Of a stretch of 64,000 bases of DNA, positions 21,901 through 30,720 are shown piece by piece. The stretch lies in the NCBI GenBank assembly GCA_934047225.1, contig OW203988.1, positions 558,001-622,000 of the forward strand, in the 5' to 3' direction. The translations under genes were made by a program, and so were the position numbers. The number at the start of each line of letters is the position of its first letter. Position 1 is the stretch's first letter. Under the pieces are notes generated by a model, which saw only the letters and a list, made by a program, of their open reading frames with translations, was not told the DNA's origin and made no database searches. This stretch comes from Ypsolopha sequella. Taxonomy: Eukaryota > Arthropoda > Insecta > Lepidoptera > Ypsolophidae.

Positions 21901-22360
21901 TGGTCTGTAATGAGAGAGTCAAGAACAAACGTAGTTGCAATGTTCTTGGTCTTTAACATAACGTGATCCAGGCAAGTTTTGTGGTGTGTGGGGAATAGAT
22001 GAGCAGGCAGCAGGCCATGGTCAGCTGTAGCTTCTAAGTACAGCTCTGCGTTACTGTCCTTTGAGTTAGGTAAAATGTCAATGTTGATGTCACCAATTAT
22101 TGCAACGTTGTTAAAGTAGGATAATGTATTTAAGACTTGATCAAGACTGTGCGTGAAAGGTTCGGCATTTGAGTTTTCTTTAGAAGGTGAGCGGTATACA
22201 CCAACTATAGCCAGGTCATTACCACATTTCAGTACAAGACAGTTCCCTTGGCAAATATCCAGTTCAGTAACACAATATAAATCCATACCAGCCAGCATTA
22301 TTTTAGTATATATTTCTGACCAAGGAGATTACATATCAGCCGCCCTACGTATATAATATA
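18963..22360 (-). mobile_element. CR1/Jockey-like LINE, 5'-truncated
   Basis: On the minus strand the element begins within the endonuclease region near 22360 and contains one long ORF (19647-22298). It then has about 690 bp of 3' UTR and ends in an AATAAACTATATTC(TATTC)n tail at about 18963-18985. The UTR holds a GT-rich stretch (19495-19575) and, at 19205-19340, the CCCATAGTAATGGG..ACCAAGTCTACAGTATGAA block shared with the palindromic family at 1742-1981. An in-frame stop lies just upstream of the first ATG, so ORF1 and the endonuclease start are absent. No clear target duplication was found. Confidence 0.85.
19647..22298 (-). CDS. LINE ORF2 protein: partial endonuclease plus reverse transcriptase
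   Basis: The 883-residue open frame encodes the C-terminal half of an APE-type endonuclease, with GDINIDIL at 69-76, LDHVML at 110-115 and TDHNPVV at 131-137. A linker follows, then a complete reverse transcriptase with VHPIYKGG near 422, NYRPIS near 436, LDLSKAFD at 507-514, FGVPQGSVLGP near 563, and the catalytic YADDT at 596-600. The C-terminus has the SIISYCIVAWG block and arginine-rich EARRRRDLV typical of this group. There is no RNase H domain or zinc knuckle. The protein would nick DNA and copy its RNA at the nick, but the endonuclease N-terminus, including the first active-site residues, is missing. The frame is otherwise uninterrupted, so the insertion is fairly young. Clade is CR1/Jockey by overall order; I cannot be more precise. 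Confidence 0.93.
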   Translation of the reverse strand: MLAGMDLYCVTELDICQGNCLVLKCGNDLAIVGVYRSPSKENSNAEPFTHSLDQVLNTLSYFNNVAIIGDINIDILPNSKDSNAELYLEATADHGLLPAHLFPTHHKTCLDHVMLKTKNIATTFVLDSLITDHNPVVLCMDLKVKEQRAKTTATRVDFLAVTTELSDTDFSSVIDATDPNQAAETLVNKITVTINAHTHIIKIPRAQRNIKPWITPGLLKCIRNRDRLHKKAKLFPENKILQVTFKRYRNFCNNLLKKVKHNYEKTELQAAKNNSKNLWNVIKNIANMKQPSTPLNELLSTMPDPTQSVTKVNKYFATIGENLASKIQNQQNSQRPTHLRPEFCTSHTENPMGNSMSLLNVDEAEIDSLINGLRSDCATGSDGISTKVLKAARHCLVLPIMTVFNLCLTNGVFPRVFKNAVVHPIYKGGNRDSVSNYRPISVLTALSKILEKVLNKRLIKYLDQNKIIAENQFGFRSGKSTEDAVLLLTNHIIKQLDDKNKTIGIFLDLSKAFDTVSVPILLQKLELIGIRGIQLDIFRSYLSERSQYVKIKTYTSDIESLTFGVPQGSVLGPTLFLIYINSLCQMTLPNTKIITYADDTVLLIKGKHWEHARCNAESSLGRVMGWLSHNLLTLNVEKTKFITFSHYTNTQPDPNTYKIIAHCCGLAGGVCDCLPIARASTIKYLGVIMDSTLNWHKHLESLVSRVRKLIYVFKKLKNSADPDILKTIYFALAQSIISYCIVAWGGACKTALVKLERAQRAVLKTMTNKPYWYSTVDLYSDCEILSVRKLFVLATTLRKHSSLKYEPSIVEARRRRDLVCKGIPHRTQLAARHYAVLSSRLYNRANKSLNIYSLPFYKCKSEIRSWLLTLTYDETESLLEVPK

Positions 22361-23439
22361 ATATGTAGAAAACAATGAATGCTGTGTGGCTAACGCCACG
22401 TAACTGTACAGTGCTACTCACAGATATAGATCGGAGATAGGAGAAGGTGCTACGTGTCTGCAAGCGGGGCCAACACACAATGACGTCATGACCCTCAATA
22501 CTACAGAGACAAAATTCCCATAGCTTAAAATAATTGTTTTCACGGCATATATTATATTTAGGATATAGTTTTCATTATTTTGGTACATATATTAACCATT
22601 ATTTTTCATGATTTTTTAAAGAATTTTCGGATTTAACGTCACTCGACAATCAGACATTATACTGATTGTGATGTGTGATTTCTTATAAAAAAGTGGTCTG
22701 TCTCTGTCTGTCTACTCATCTTTCATCCATTTGTCGAACCAGTCGGAAGCAAATTATTATAAATTAATCTTGATGGCAAGGGACACATTTCTAAACGACT
22801 GAGATTTTTTAGAACACAAGTTCAAAAATACGGCTTATTAAACCTAAATTTCGAAATGGTTTTCGAATTAACACACCTTAACATAATTTAATCATAATAA
22901 AACATAAAACACTTGTATACAGTAACCCTGCTATTCGCTAACAGGACTAATACTTGAATAACATCTTAGGTTAGATATTATCTGCAATCTAAAATAGCTT
23001 TTACAACATTGTAACTAAAAACTACATTAATTAGTGATAAAGTCACTTTATAAGTTTGTAGCCGGTTGTTAATGTGGGTACTATTGACTCACTCACATGG
23101 TTGCGATAAGCGACTAAAGATGTTACGTAGGTATATAAAATATCTTAATAATTAAGGAAAGTCAATTGTAAGTGTGTGTTGTAAAACTTATTTATATAAA
23201 ACATTACCTCGTATCTTAAAATTAGTCTATACTTGTATTTTAACAATTTAGATGTATTTAGTCAGATTATATGTTTGTTTCTAGATACGACAGGAATCTC
23301 GGTGTACTTATAAACCCTGACAGGTTTTTGATACACCTTTATGCTACAAAAATGTATGTTTTTCGTTTATTAAATAAATAAAAAAAAACCCTAGCGAATT
23401 AGGCTAAACCTGTACTAAATTTCATGCTTCGGTCACTAT
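22361..23439. other. AT-rich intergenic DNA
   Basis: No gene is seen. A small hairpin GTGGCTAACGCCAC lies near 22387-22400. ATTAAATAAATAAAAAAAAA at about 23368-23388 looks like an A-rich retroposon tail on the plus strand, but I cannot identify its body. Confidence 0.35.
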
Positions 23440-23690
23440 CTGAAGGGTCCATGTCAAGAGATCCTCATCCTACCCCGAGTACTTTTGACATGGCCCTTTT
23501 CCAATATCTCGCCAATATAGCCAGCATACGTTCTTCTAGGGCGACTTGATCGAGCTCTAACTTCGACTTGGGCACCATAAGTTTCTTTTGTCACGCTACT
23601 TTCATTCATCCAAACCACCGAAGCATTCCTTTTTCTATTCTAGTCACTACATTTTCTTTCAGGCCGCAACGATCCCGTATGTCGTTATTT
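23440..23690 (-). pseudogene. RTE-type retrotransposon C-terminal fragment
   Basis: The minus strand from about 23688 reads NNDIRDRCGLKENVV, then TRIEKGMLRWFG, then WMNESSVTKETYGAQVEVRA, and RRTYAGYIGEIL..GHVKSTRG. These are diverged versions of the block NDIRDRCGL..RIEKGMLRWFGHVERM..RPRRTY..QI...L..G...STRN, which I know from the C-terminus of RTE-like reverse transcriptases widespread in Lepidoptera. The usual HVERM is partly deleted and the frame ends shortly afterwards. No RT catalytic domain is present in the window, so this is a truncated relic. It supports the lepidopteran assignment. Confidence 0.8.
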
Positions 23691-24040
23691 TTACTCTATC
23701 ATTCAATGTAATGCTGTGCAATTTATTTTAATAAATAATAATAATAATTGCAACAACCTTATATCATCGCGCACTGCATTACGACGTCGCCCGGTCCCGA
23801 CGTCTTTCCCGACGACGGGAAAAAATTACATAAATAATTTTTCTAAGCAATATTTTCCTTGTATTTTAATTTTATTTTTTATTTAGGACACAGACAGTCA
23901 CTAATACATTTTACTAAAAATTATTTTAAATTTAATACAAGAACTATATATAAGTTAATTTACATAGTTGTTCGACATTAATTATGTTTAGGTATGTAAT
24001 GTGCAGTAAATATAAATAAGAACTATATCAAAACATTATT
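23691..24040. other. Spacer between LINE remnants
   Basis: A short AAT triplet run near 23731-23748 and a GC-richer patch (CGACGTCGCCCGGTCCCGAC, then GTCTTTCCCGACGACGGGAA) at 23781-23822 are visible. The latter has local inverted symmetry. The rest is AT-rich and without a gene. Confidence 0.4.
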
Positions 24041-24457
24041 TTAATTTAAGCTGTAATACTCTAGCAATATTGAGCTTGTTTCATTTTTAAAAGAGTTTAA
24101 AGGGGTTGCAAAACAATCCGCGTCTTTAAGTTTTTTATTGTATATGTTGCAGCTGCGCCTGAGAAATGTGTTTTTGTAGTAGTTAGTTGAACCAAAACTA
24201 ATATAAAACAATGTACCAGAACGTGAGGTTACGCTACGTGGGACTGTAAAGTTTATCTTTCCAAGGAGAGTGGAGGAGTCTACGTGATTATTAACAATTA
24301 TTATAAATAACAATGTTGTATCAAGAAAAGACCGTCGGCATTCGAGTGTGGGCAGATTGTGTCGCTTAGAGGCATCTTCGTAGTCTATGAAATGGCCACG
24401 AGTTCTAAACTCACTCTTTCGATCGCAGCTACATCCACGTTGTAACGTGGACTCCAT
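24041..24457 (-). pseudogene. C-terminal domain of the second LINE's ORF2
   Basis: This 138-residue open stretch carries the features of the region after the RT in CR1/Jockey-like proteins: a KRHNLPTLECRR block, DTTLLF, LLGKINFTVPR, a CNIYNKKLKD segment and the terminal FKNETSSIL. It is separated by about 25 bases and a frameshift from the RT part. The bridging sequence, readable in another frame as YVRSVLEFASIVWSP, is the expected conserved motif just upstream. There is no independent start. The piece is a fragment of one dead ORF, not a separate gene. Confidence 0.75.
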
Positions 24458-24481
24458 ACAATACTTGCAAATTCCAAGACA

Positions 24482-25501
24482 CTACGGACGTACGCGAAAT
24501 ATACCTAGTGATTTATAAGATGATGCATTTTTAAAAGGTTTACCTAATCGAAGTATCATGCCCAACTGCTTGAAAGCTTTTGTAACAATGTGATCGAGGT
24601 GGTTTTTGAAATTTACATCAAGGGTAACACCTAAGTCCTTTATGACTTCAACGCGCTTAAGCGAAGAACCAGCTAGGTTATAATAAAAAATAATTGGATT
24701 ACGATTACGAGCAAAGGTAATAGAATAAAACTTGTCAATATTTAGAAATAAATGATTAAAATAATTTAATTCTTGCTGGAGTACGTGACAGTCGCGAGGT
24801 GATTTTATAACGCTAAAAATTTTAGTATCATCTGCATATATGAGAAAACAATACGGGTTCACAAAAGCATCTAAGTCATTTATATACAGAGTGAAAAGGA
24901 ACAGACCCAAGTGAGATACCTGCGGGACTCCTGAGACCGAAACCGGGCTACGCTTTAAGAGACACAGCCTGACTTCGATTTTCAATATATGATTTCATCC
25001 AGCGGTAAAGATCGCCGTGAATACCAACTTCAAGAAGCTTCCCAAGAAGAACATTATGTCTAATTTTGTCAAATGGTTTCGAAAAGTCTGTATAAACGGC
25101 ATCCACTGTAACTGTCGGAAGTCAGTAAAAGTTACAATTTTAGTTTCGACACTACGACCATGCACAAAACCATGTTTCTGCGGCAGAATATGCTTAGAAA
25201 ATGCAAAAGTGAGCTGTTGGGTGACAATTTTCTCAAAGATTTTTCCAAAAATGCACAATTTGGAAATAGTACGATATTTTGTTACACCGTGCTTGTCGCC
25301 GGTTTTAAAGATCGGAGTATTAAAAGCCTTTTTCCAAATAGAAGGATAATGTCCTTCAACCAGGGATTTTTCAAAAATAATGCTTAGTGGTACTGCCAAC
25401 TCCTTAGAACACGCCTTGATGAAAAATGGATGGATACCATCAGGTCCCGCTCCTTTATTTACATCGACAGCTTTAAGAGTCGGAGTTCCGAGATTGGGCA
25501 A
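24482..25501 (-). pseudogene. Reverse transcriptase domain of the second LINE
   Basis: Two open stretches make up the RT. The first (25501-24995) has NKGAGPDGIHP, the fingers motif TPIFKTGDKHGVTKYRTIS and IVTQQLTFAF. The second (24985-24482) has GVPQVSHLGLFLFTLYIND, the catalytic YADDT (about 24838-24824) and LGVTLDVNFKNH. The frame breaks between them. GVPQGS has become GVPQVS and a Pro after HLG is lost, consistent with decay. The catalytic Asp pair is still encoded. The first ATG at 25501 lies inside the terminal repeat of an inserted MITE, so it is not a native start. The protein would have copied LINE RNA at a nicked target; this copy cannot. Confidence 0.85.
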
Positions 25502-25884
25502 AACAGGGTTCGGGGTTATGGCTTTTTAAGATAGTAAAATATTAATTTCTGAACAAAATAAATACCACTTGTTACCTTACAAGATGAAGTACAGGTTCAT
25601 TAAAAATAAATCTTGGCACTAATGTATAGTACCTAACTTCAGAAAAAAAAAAACAGGATGTCAAGTTCAGGTTTCACCCGTAGCGCTGCAATGCTATTCA
25701 AGAGATTTTCTTGAAATTCCTGTTTTTTTTCTGAAGTTACTATACATTATTGCCATGTTTTTTTTTAATGAACTTACACTTCATCTTGTTAGGTAACAAG
25801 TGGTATTTATTTTGTTCAGAAATTTGAATTTTTACCGTCTTAAAAAGCCATAACCCCGAACCCCGAATCTCGGAACACCGACCC
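25477..25884. mobile_element. piggyBac-type MITE inserted at TTAA inside the LINE
   Basis: TTAA at 25473-25476 and 25885-25888 flank a 408-bp palindromic element. The ends read GAGTCGGAGTTCCGAGATT at the left and the complement of GGGTCGGTGTTCCGAGATT at the right (17 of 19 match). The arms then continue through GGGTTCGGGGTTATGGCTTT and ACAAAATAAATACCACTTGT for about 180 bases around a loop of about 40 bases. A TTAA duplication is diagnostic of piggyBac-type transposition. Removing the element together with one TTAA joins the LINE frame so that VVLKYLKAVDVNKGAGPDG reads through, which confirms both the boundaries and insertion into a formerly continuous ORF. Confidence 0.92.
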
Positions 25885-26001
25885 TTAAGGTATTTCAGGA
25901 CAACGTTATTGATAAACCAGCTGAAGAGATGTCAACCGGGGCATGGTGAGAAGATTCTGGAGAAGTGGGCTGGGTATTGTTATCACCTGGTTCGAAAACA
26001 G

Positions 26002-26703
26002 AGTGAAAGTAACTATCTCGTCACCACTGGTTGAAGAAACTCCTTCGTAGAACAGAGTGAAAGTAACTATCTCGTCACCACTGGTTGAAGAAACTCCTTC
26101 GTAGAACAGAGTAAAAGTAACTATCTCGTCACCACTGGTTGAAGAAACTCCTTCGTAGAACAGAGTGAAAGTAACTATCTCGTCACCACTGGTTGAAGAA
26201 ACTCCTTCGTAGAACACAGTGAAAGTAACTATCTCGTCACCACTGGTTGAAGAAACTCCTTCGTAGAACAGAGTGAAAGTAACTATCTCGTCACCACTGG
26301 TTGAAGAAACTCCTTCGTAGAACAGAGTGAAAGTAACTATCTCGTCACCACTGGTTGAAGAAACTCCTTCGTAGAACAGAGTGAAAGTAACTATCTCGTC
26401 ACCACTGGTTGAAGAAACTCCTTCGTAGAACAGAGTGAAAGTAACTATCTCGTCACCACTGGTTGAAGAAACTCCTTCGTAGAACAGAGTGAAAGTAACT
26501 ATCTCGTCACCACTGGTTGAAGAAACTCCTTCGTAGAACAGAGTGAAAGTAACTATCTCGTCACCACTGGTTGAAGAAACTCCTTCGTAGAACAGAGTGA
26601 AAGTAACTATCTCGTCACCACTGGTTGAAGAAACTCCTTCGTAGAACAGAGTGAAAGTAACTATCTCGTCACCACTGGTTGAAGAAACTCCTTCGTAGAA
26701 CAT
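26002..26703. repeat. Minisatellite, 54 bp x 13, inside the LINE linker
   Basis: Each unit encodes, on the minus strand, the 18 residues FYEGVSSTSGDEIVTFTL. There are thirteen units with only two or three private base changes (near 26112 and 26217). The unit resembles the YNGV..(D/S)GDEI segment that normally precedes the RT in this LINE group, so the array probably grew from LINE coding sequence. It is in frame with itself, but the flanking LINE frames do not join to it. Confidence 0.95.
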
Positions 26704-26710
26704 GGCTTCG

Positions 26711-27140
26711 GATCCTCATTAAATGACTTTTTTGTTTTAATATAAGTCCAAAAATGCTTTGGGTTACGGTTTATTTTATCTTCAGCCAGTGAAATAAAAT
26801 TATCTTAGCACTTTCCTTGAAGTTTCTTTTCTCTTGACCTCAACAACTGGTGGAAGGTGTGGAAATCGCGTGGATTTCTGTGCCTTTTCCAAAGTGTGTG
26901 AAATTTTCGTTTTTCTTTAATAACTTTAATCAGAGCAGGTGTATACCATAAAGGATACCCCGTGTTTGGAGACACTTGATGACGCGGTATGTGTAATTGA
27001 ATTAAATCATTTAGTGTACTATAAAAATAAATAACCGCATCTTCAGTACTCAATTCACGAAGGGTGTTCCAATTAATAGATGACAGACACTTGTTCACTA
27101 CCGAATAGTTGGCAGAGTGAAATAAGAGCTTTACCCGCAT
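26711..27140 (-). pseudogene. Endonuclease-RT linker of the second LINE
   Basis: The open stretch 27140-26805 contains SSINWNTLRELSTEDAV, LHIPRHQVSPNTGYPLWYTP and LIKVIKEKRKFHTLWKRH, which are the standard linker features of CR1/Jockey-like ORF2 proteins. After a TAA the same frame continues with DNFISLAEDKINRNPKHFW and TYIKTKKSFNEDPKP up to the 54-bp array, where the frame shifts. It is therefore one fragment with one stop. It has no start of its own and no function in isolation. Confidence 0.8.
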
Positions 27141-27327
27141 CTTTTCTTTTAATATAGGATTACAATGAAACTTTTAACGAAATATCAAGCGGTACATGAT
27201 GGCTATCAACCTTAGAACGAGGGACGGAGCACTCTGTCACGGAACAATCCAGATTAGAAAATATTATATCCAAGATGCGGCTATTAGAGTTTTTACAAAA
27301 ATTATACTGATGTAAGTTTGACAAAGC

Positions 27328-28767
27328 TTAAAAATCGGAGATAAGACTGACATATTTGTCAGCTGAAGGATTGTTTATAAAGAGATGATTCGTACTGAAA
27401 TCCATCTCCCATAAGGCGTGTGTGACATTAAAATCCATCTCCCATAAGGCGTGTGTGACATTAAAATCCATCTCCCATAAGGCGTGTGTGACATTAAAAT
27501 CCATCTCCCATAAGGCGTGTGTGACATTAAAATCCATCTCCCATAAGGCGTGTGTGACATTAAAATCCATCTCCCATAAGGCGTGTGTGACATTAAAATC
27601 CATCTCCCATAAGGCGTGTGTGACATTAAAATCCATCTCCCATAAGGCGTGTGTGACTTTAAAATCCATCTCCCATAAGGCGTGTGTGACATTAAAATCC
27701 ATCTCCCATAAGGCGTGTGTGACATTAAAATCCATCTCCCATAAGGCGTGTGTGACATTAAAATCCATTTCCCATAAGGCGTGTGTGACATTAAAATCCA
27801 TCTCCCATAAGGCGTGTGTGACATTAAAATCCATCTCCCATAAGGCGTGTGTGACATTAAAATCCATCTCCCATAAGGCGTGTGTGACATTAAAATCCAT
27901 CTCCCATAAGGCGTGTGTGACATTAAAATCCATCTCCCATAAGGCGTGTGTGACTTTAAAATCCATCTCCCATAAGGCGTGTGTGACATTAAAATCCATC
28001 TCCCATAAGGCGTGTGTGACAATAAAATCCATCTCCCATAAGGCGTGTGTGACATTAAAATCCATCTCCCATAAGGCGTGTGTGACATTAAAATCCATCT
28101 CCCATAAGGCGTGTGTGACATTAAAATCCATCTCCCATAAGGCGTGTGTGACATTAAAATCCATCTCCCATAAGGCGTGTGTGACATTAAAATCCATCTC
28201 CCATAAGGCGTGTGTGACATTAAAATCCATCTCCCATAAGGCGTGTGTGACATTAAAATCCATCTCCCATAAGGCGTGTGTGACATTAAAATCCATCTCC
28301 CATAAGGCGTGTGTGACATTAAAATCCATCTCCCATAAGGCGTGTGTGACATTAAAATCCATCTCCCATAAGGCGTGTGTGACATTAAAATCCATCTCCC
28401 ATAAGGCGTGTGTGACATTAAAATCCATCTCCCATAAGGCGTGTGTGACATTAAAATCCATCTCCCATAAGGCGTGTGTGACATTAAAATCCATCTCCCA
28501 TAAGGCGTGTGTGACATTAAAATCCATTTCCCATAAGGCGTGTGTGACATTAAAATCCATCTCCCATAAGGCGTGTGTGACTTTAAAATCACCCGTAATG
28601 AAAAATAAATCATCAGGGTTTTTACTGACGAGTTCAACGACCTTATCAAAAATTGTTTGCATTAAATCATAGTGATCATCACCATGTGGGAAATAAGCAC
28701 AAGCAACATGTATACGTTTAGAGGAGGTTGGAGATGAGGAAGTGATGCAATTTAATGCAAGAACCAT
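27328..28767 (-). pseudogene. LINE endonuclease domain swollen by an 11-residue repeat
   Basis: The open frame of 479 residues begins MVLALNCITSSSPTSSKRIH and contains VACAYFPHGDDHYDLMQTIF, which is endonuclease sequence. It then reaches FFITGDFKV, the active-site strand (usual form GDFN.H..LWG), followed by 36 copies of THALWEMDFNV. It resumes with STNHLFINNPSADKYVSLISDF before a stop. The array replaces one short segment directly after the catalytic GDF. Such an insertion should abolish nuclease activity, although the frame is preserved. It is part of the LINE on the minus strand, and stops both upstream and downstream show that the ORF is dead as a LINE protein. Whether any transcript is made cannot be told from sequence. 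Confidence 0.85.
27397..28578. repeat. Minisatellite, 33 bp x 36, derived from a LINE active-site segment
   Basis: The unit on the plus strand is AAATCCATCTCCCATAAGGC plus GTGTGTGACATTA. It is exactly 1182 bp, or 36 units with the last lacking two codons. Variation is small: ACATT/ACTTT/ACAAT at the junction and rare CATTTCCC for CATCTCCC. All three minus-strand frames and one plus-strand frame are open for hundreds of codons, simply because 33 is divisible by three. Confidence 0.97.
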
Positions 28768-29106
28768 ACAAATACCATTAGTGGTTTGAAATAAATAACC
28801 AATATTACTTCATTTTAGTCTAGAAACAGCTTGACTTTGAACAATATTTTTATGCTGTTTCTTATACGCGAGAATAATTTCCTTATATAAAGTTGTTCTT
28901 TATAGTTCAACACTTTTACTTTTTTTGTGGTAACTTTTTAGTTTTGTGCGCTAGAAGCAGCGATTCCAGGTAAGCCTCGTCCAGTATATTTGTAGTAATC
29001 TCAGTACCCTGCGCAATCCCTGCGCGAACGCACTTGCGAGATATTTGGCGAATGAAGCGCGGGCCTACTAAAGTAGTCCGCGCGTGTATTGGTGTATCAA
29101 AATCAG

Positions 29107-29246
29107 GTAAGTAGTTTTTCGTGTATTATCGATTTATAACGCTAAAATAATGATCTCCAGTTATAAAATGTATATATATTTGTATGTTTATCAAAAAACT
29201 GTTATTTATAATTTATAAAATGTATATTATTTTTGTATTTTTATAG
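29107..29246 (+). other. Predicted 5' UTR intron of the piggyBac-like gene
   Basis: A strong donor CAG|GTAAGT at 29107 and a TTTTTATAG acceptor ending at 29246 bracket 140 AT-rich bases. The predicted exon 2 then starts 19 bases before the ATG at 29266. This is a prediction from consensus only. Confidence 0.45.
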
Positions 29247-29265
29247 ATTTATAACCAATTACGTC

Positions 29266-29478
29266 ATGGATGATTCACAAGTGGAAAGGTGGCTACATGA
29301 GCTAGATACTGATGATGAAGATGTGATTGAGAGTGAAGATGATGAAGTTGAGCCAAAACCATACTTACAGGCCCTAGTTCGTGAGTCAGAACTCCAGGAA
29401 ATTGAAGAGGAAAGGTTGGGTGAATCTGACGAAACATCAGATTCAGATAACGCTCCATTCTCGGAACTAGCATCCTGA
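29266..29478 (+). pseudogene. piggyBac-like transposase, N-terminal fragment
   Basis: ATG 29266 opens a 70-residue frame, MDDSQVERWLHELDTDDEDV, rich in Asp and Glu (ESEDDEVEPKPY, LQEIEEERL, ESDETSDSDN), ending at a stop at 29476-29478. An acidic, low-complexity N-terminus before the DNA-binding and DDD catalytic core is typical of piggyBac transposases. The core, normally about 400 residues, is absent. I prefer this start to the upstream in-frame ATG because the preceding sequence looks like an intron acceptor. The assignment leans on the cysteine-rich piece downstream. Confidence 0.6.
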
Positions 29479-29690
29479 AGGTGGGGTCCAGTCCAGTCTA
29501 GTCTATAGTGTTCTGCGTAACAGCTGTCGATAGCCACTAACATTATTTTTTTGATTTGATGAACATTGTTGTAATCAACGCTCTGGTAATCAACCAAGTG
29601 AAACCTCACCCGAAAAAATTATCAGGCGTAACTTTTTGAACGAACTGTCCTTCAATTTGATAAAACCACTTTTGATCCGTCGGACATCCA

Positions 29691-29915
29691 TTGAAACACT
29701 TCCATGACATCATAAATTTAAGATTGGAGCACTTTTGGGCAGCACAGCTCAAGAATCCCAAGAGTCTCCAACACGATTTGACACCAAAGACAGGACGAGT
29801 TGTTCGATGTGCACTCTGCTTGAGAGCCCGAAATTGGTCGACAAAAAAGTGGTTCAAGACTTGCAATAAATGGATTTGTCCCGATTACCAAGCAGTAGTG
29901 TGTCCTGAATGCTAA
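29691..29915 (+). pseudogene. piggyBac-like transposase, C-terminal cysteine-rich domain
   Basis: A 74-residue frame ends with RCALCLRARNWSTKKWFKTC followed by NKWICPDYQAVVCPEC and a stop. The CxxC..C..(I/L)CP....VCPEC pattern matches the zinc-binding C-terminal domain of piggyBac/PGBD transposases, which binds the terminal repeats. The preceding LTPKTGRVV fits the usual basic approach to this domain. The upstream DDD core is deleted, and 29479-29690 holds no recognisable transposase. The ATG is probably internal to the original protein. Confidence 0.65.
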
Positions 29916-30221
29916 GAAAACAAATAAAATAGTCATTAAGTTTAGTGTTATTTAAAAGAAATATATGCTGATCTCAGAAGTGCTATTTTTGTAATTTTTT
30001 TTTAGATATTTACTAAATTGCTGATTGTTTACTATTTTAAATAAAATATCTAAGTTTTAATGTTGTAATACCAAGTAAAATAAATATTTTTTCCGTTCCA
30101 TTTATTATTTTAATCAAACAATTATAAATAAACAATTTATTGACATTTCAAAATGGCCTAATATAGTAGGCCACGTGTACTCAAGTAAAAAAAGGGCGCA
30201 CCTTTTTTACAGTAGTGTTAA

Positions 30222-30720
30222 CTAACAATATATATTTTTTTTGATAATTTTTAAACATACCGTTTAAGAGTAATAACTTTATCAGTAGAGGTATTTTCGG
30301 ATGACGATGGGAGAAGGCGTCTTAAAATACATAACTATTTGCACACTATACAGGCATAGAATCTAGCAAGTTTTGAGCAAAATTTCAAGGGTTTAAGTAG
30401 TTACCACTGTACGACATCCCCGCACCTTTCTCGGAGACATGAATGTGTATATGCGCTCTCGACCCACCCTCTGCCAGGGTCGCGGCGCGGGAGGGGGGGG
30501 CGTGGCGTGGTGCTACCGTATTGTGACGTCACCTCTAATTGTCGGATAAACGAGTGATGCCCATTTATTGCTCTCTCCGTGACATTCCACTCTATATCTA
30601 CCACATGCCAGGACTAAATAGTGTTTTATTAATTTCCTTACTGTGTGTAGTGATCCTCAGAATGGCAGTAAAAACACGCGGTATATACCTCTATATATTT
30701 GCAGTTTGACCAATTCTAAT
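30222..30720. other. Spacer with a GC-rich patch
   Basis: The first half is AT-rich. From about 30415 to 30535 there is a GC-rich stretch with a G-run (GCGGGAGGGGGGGGCG) and TGACGTCA, a CRE-like palindrome, near 30523-30530. No gene is seen. The 45-bp array follows. Confidence 0.4.

Larger units (their letters stand above)
24041..28880 (-). mobile_element. Second LINE (CR1/Jockey-like), broken and expanded by minisatellites
   Basis: Domains occur in normal LINE order on the minus strand: endonuclease (28767-27328), linker (27140-26711), reverse transcriptase (25501 to 24482) and C-terminal domain (24457-24041). The order is stretched by a 33-bp x36 array inside the endonuclease, a 54-bp x13 array in the linker, and a 408-bp TTAA-flanked MITE just before the RT. 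Frameshifts and stops lie between the pieces, and a stop interrupts the frame just upstream of 28767. It differs in sequence from the LINE at 18963-22360. The 5' end is not defined and abuts a piggyBac-like element. Confidence 0.85.
28911..30217 (+). mobile_element. Internally deleted piggyBac-like element
   Basis: The element holds an N-terminal and a C-terminal piece of a piggyBac-type transposase in the right order, with the catalytic core missing. The right end is CACTACTGTAAAAAAGGTGC (as complement) against TTAA at 30218-30221. The left end may be CACTTTTACTTTTTTTGTGG at 28911, next to a degraded TCAA, but the match is weak. Sub-terminal palindromes GGCCTACTAAAGTAG (about 29058) and GGCCTAATATAGTAGGCC (about 30157) support the two ends belonging together. 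It abuts the 5' side of the second LINE. Confidence 0.65.

Noticed and set aside
27375..28672. Plus-strand and alternative minus-strand open frames across the 33-bp array
   Set aside because: They are shadows of the stop-free 33-bp unit. Only the minus-strand frame that continues into LINE endonuclease sequence on both sides has any coding history.
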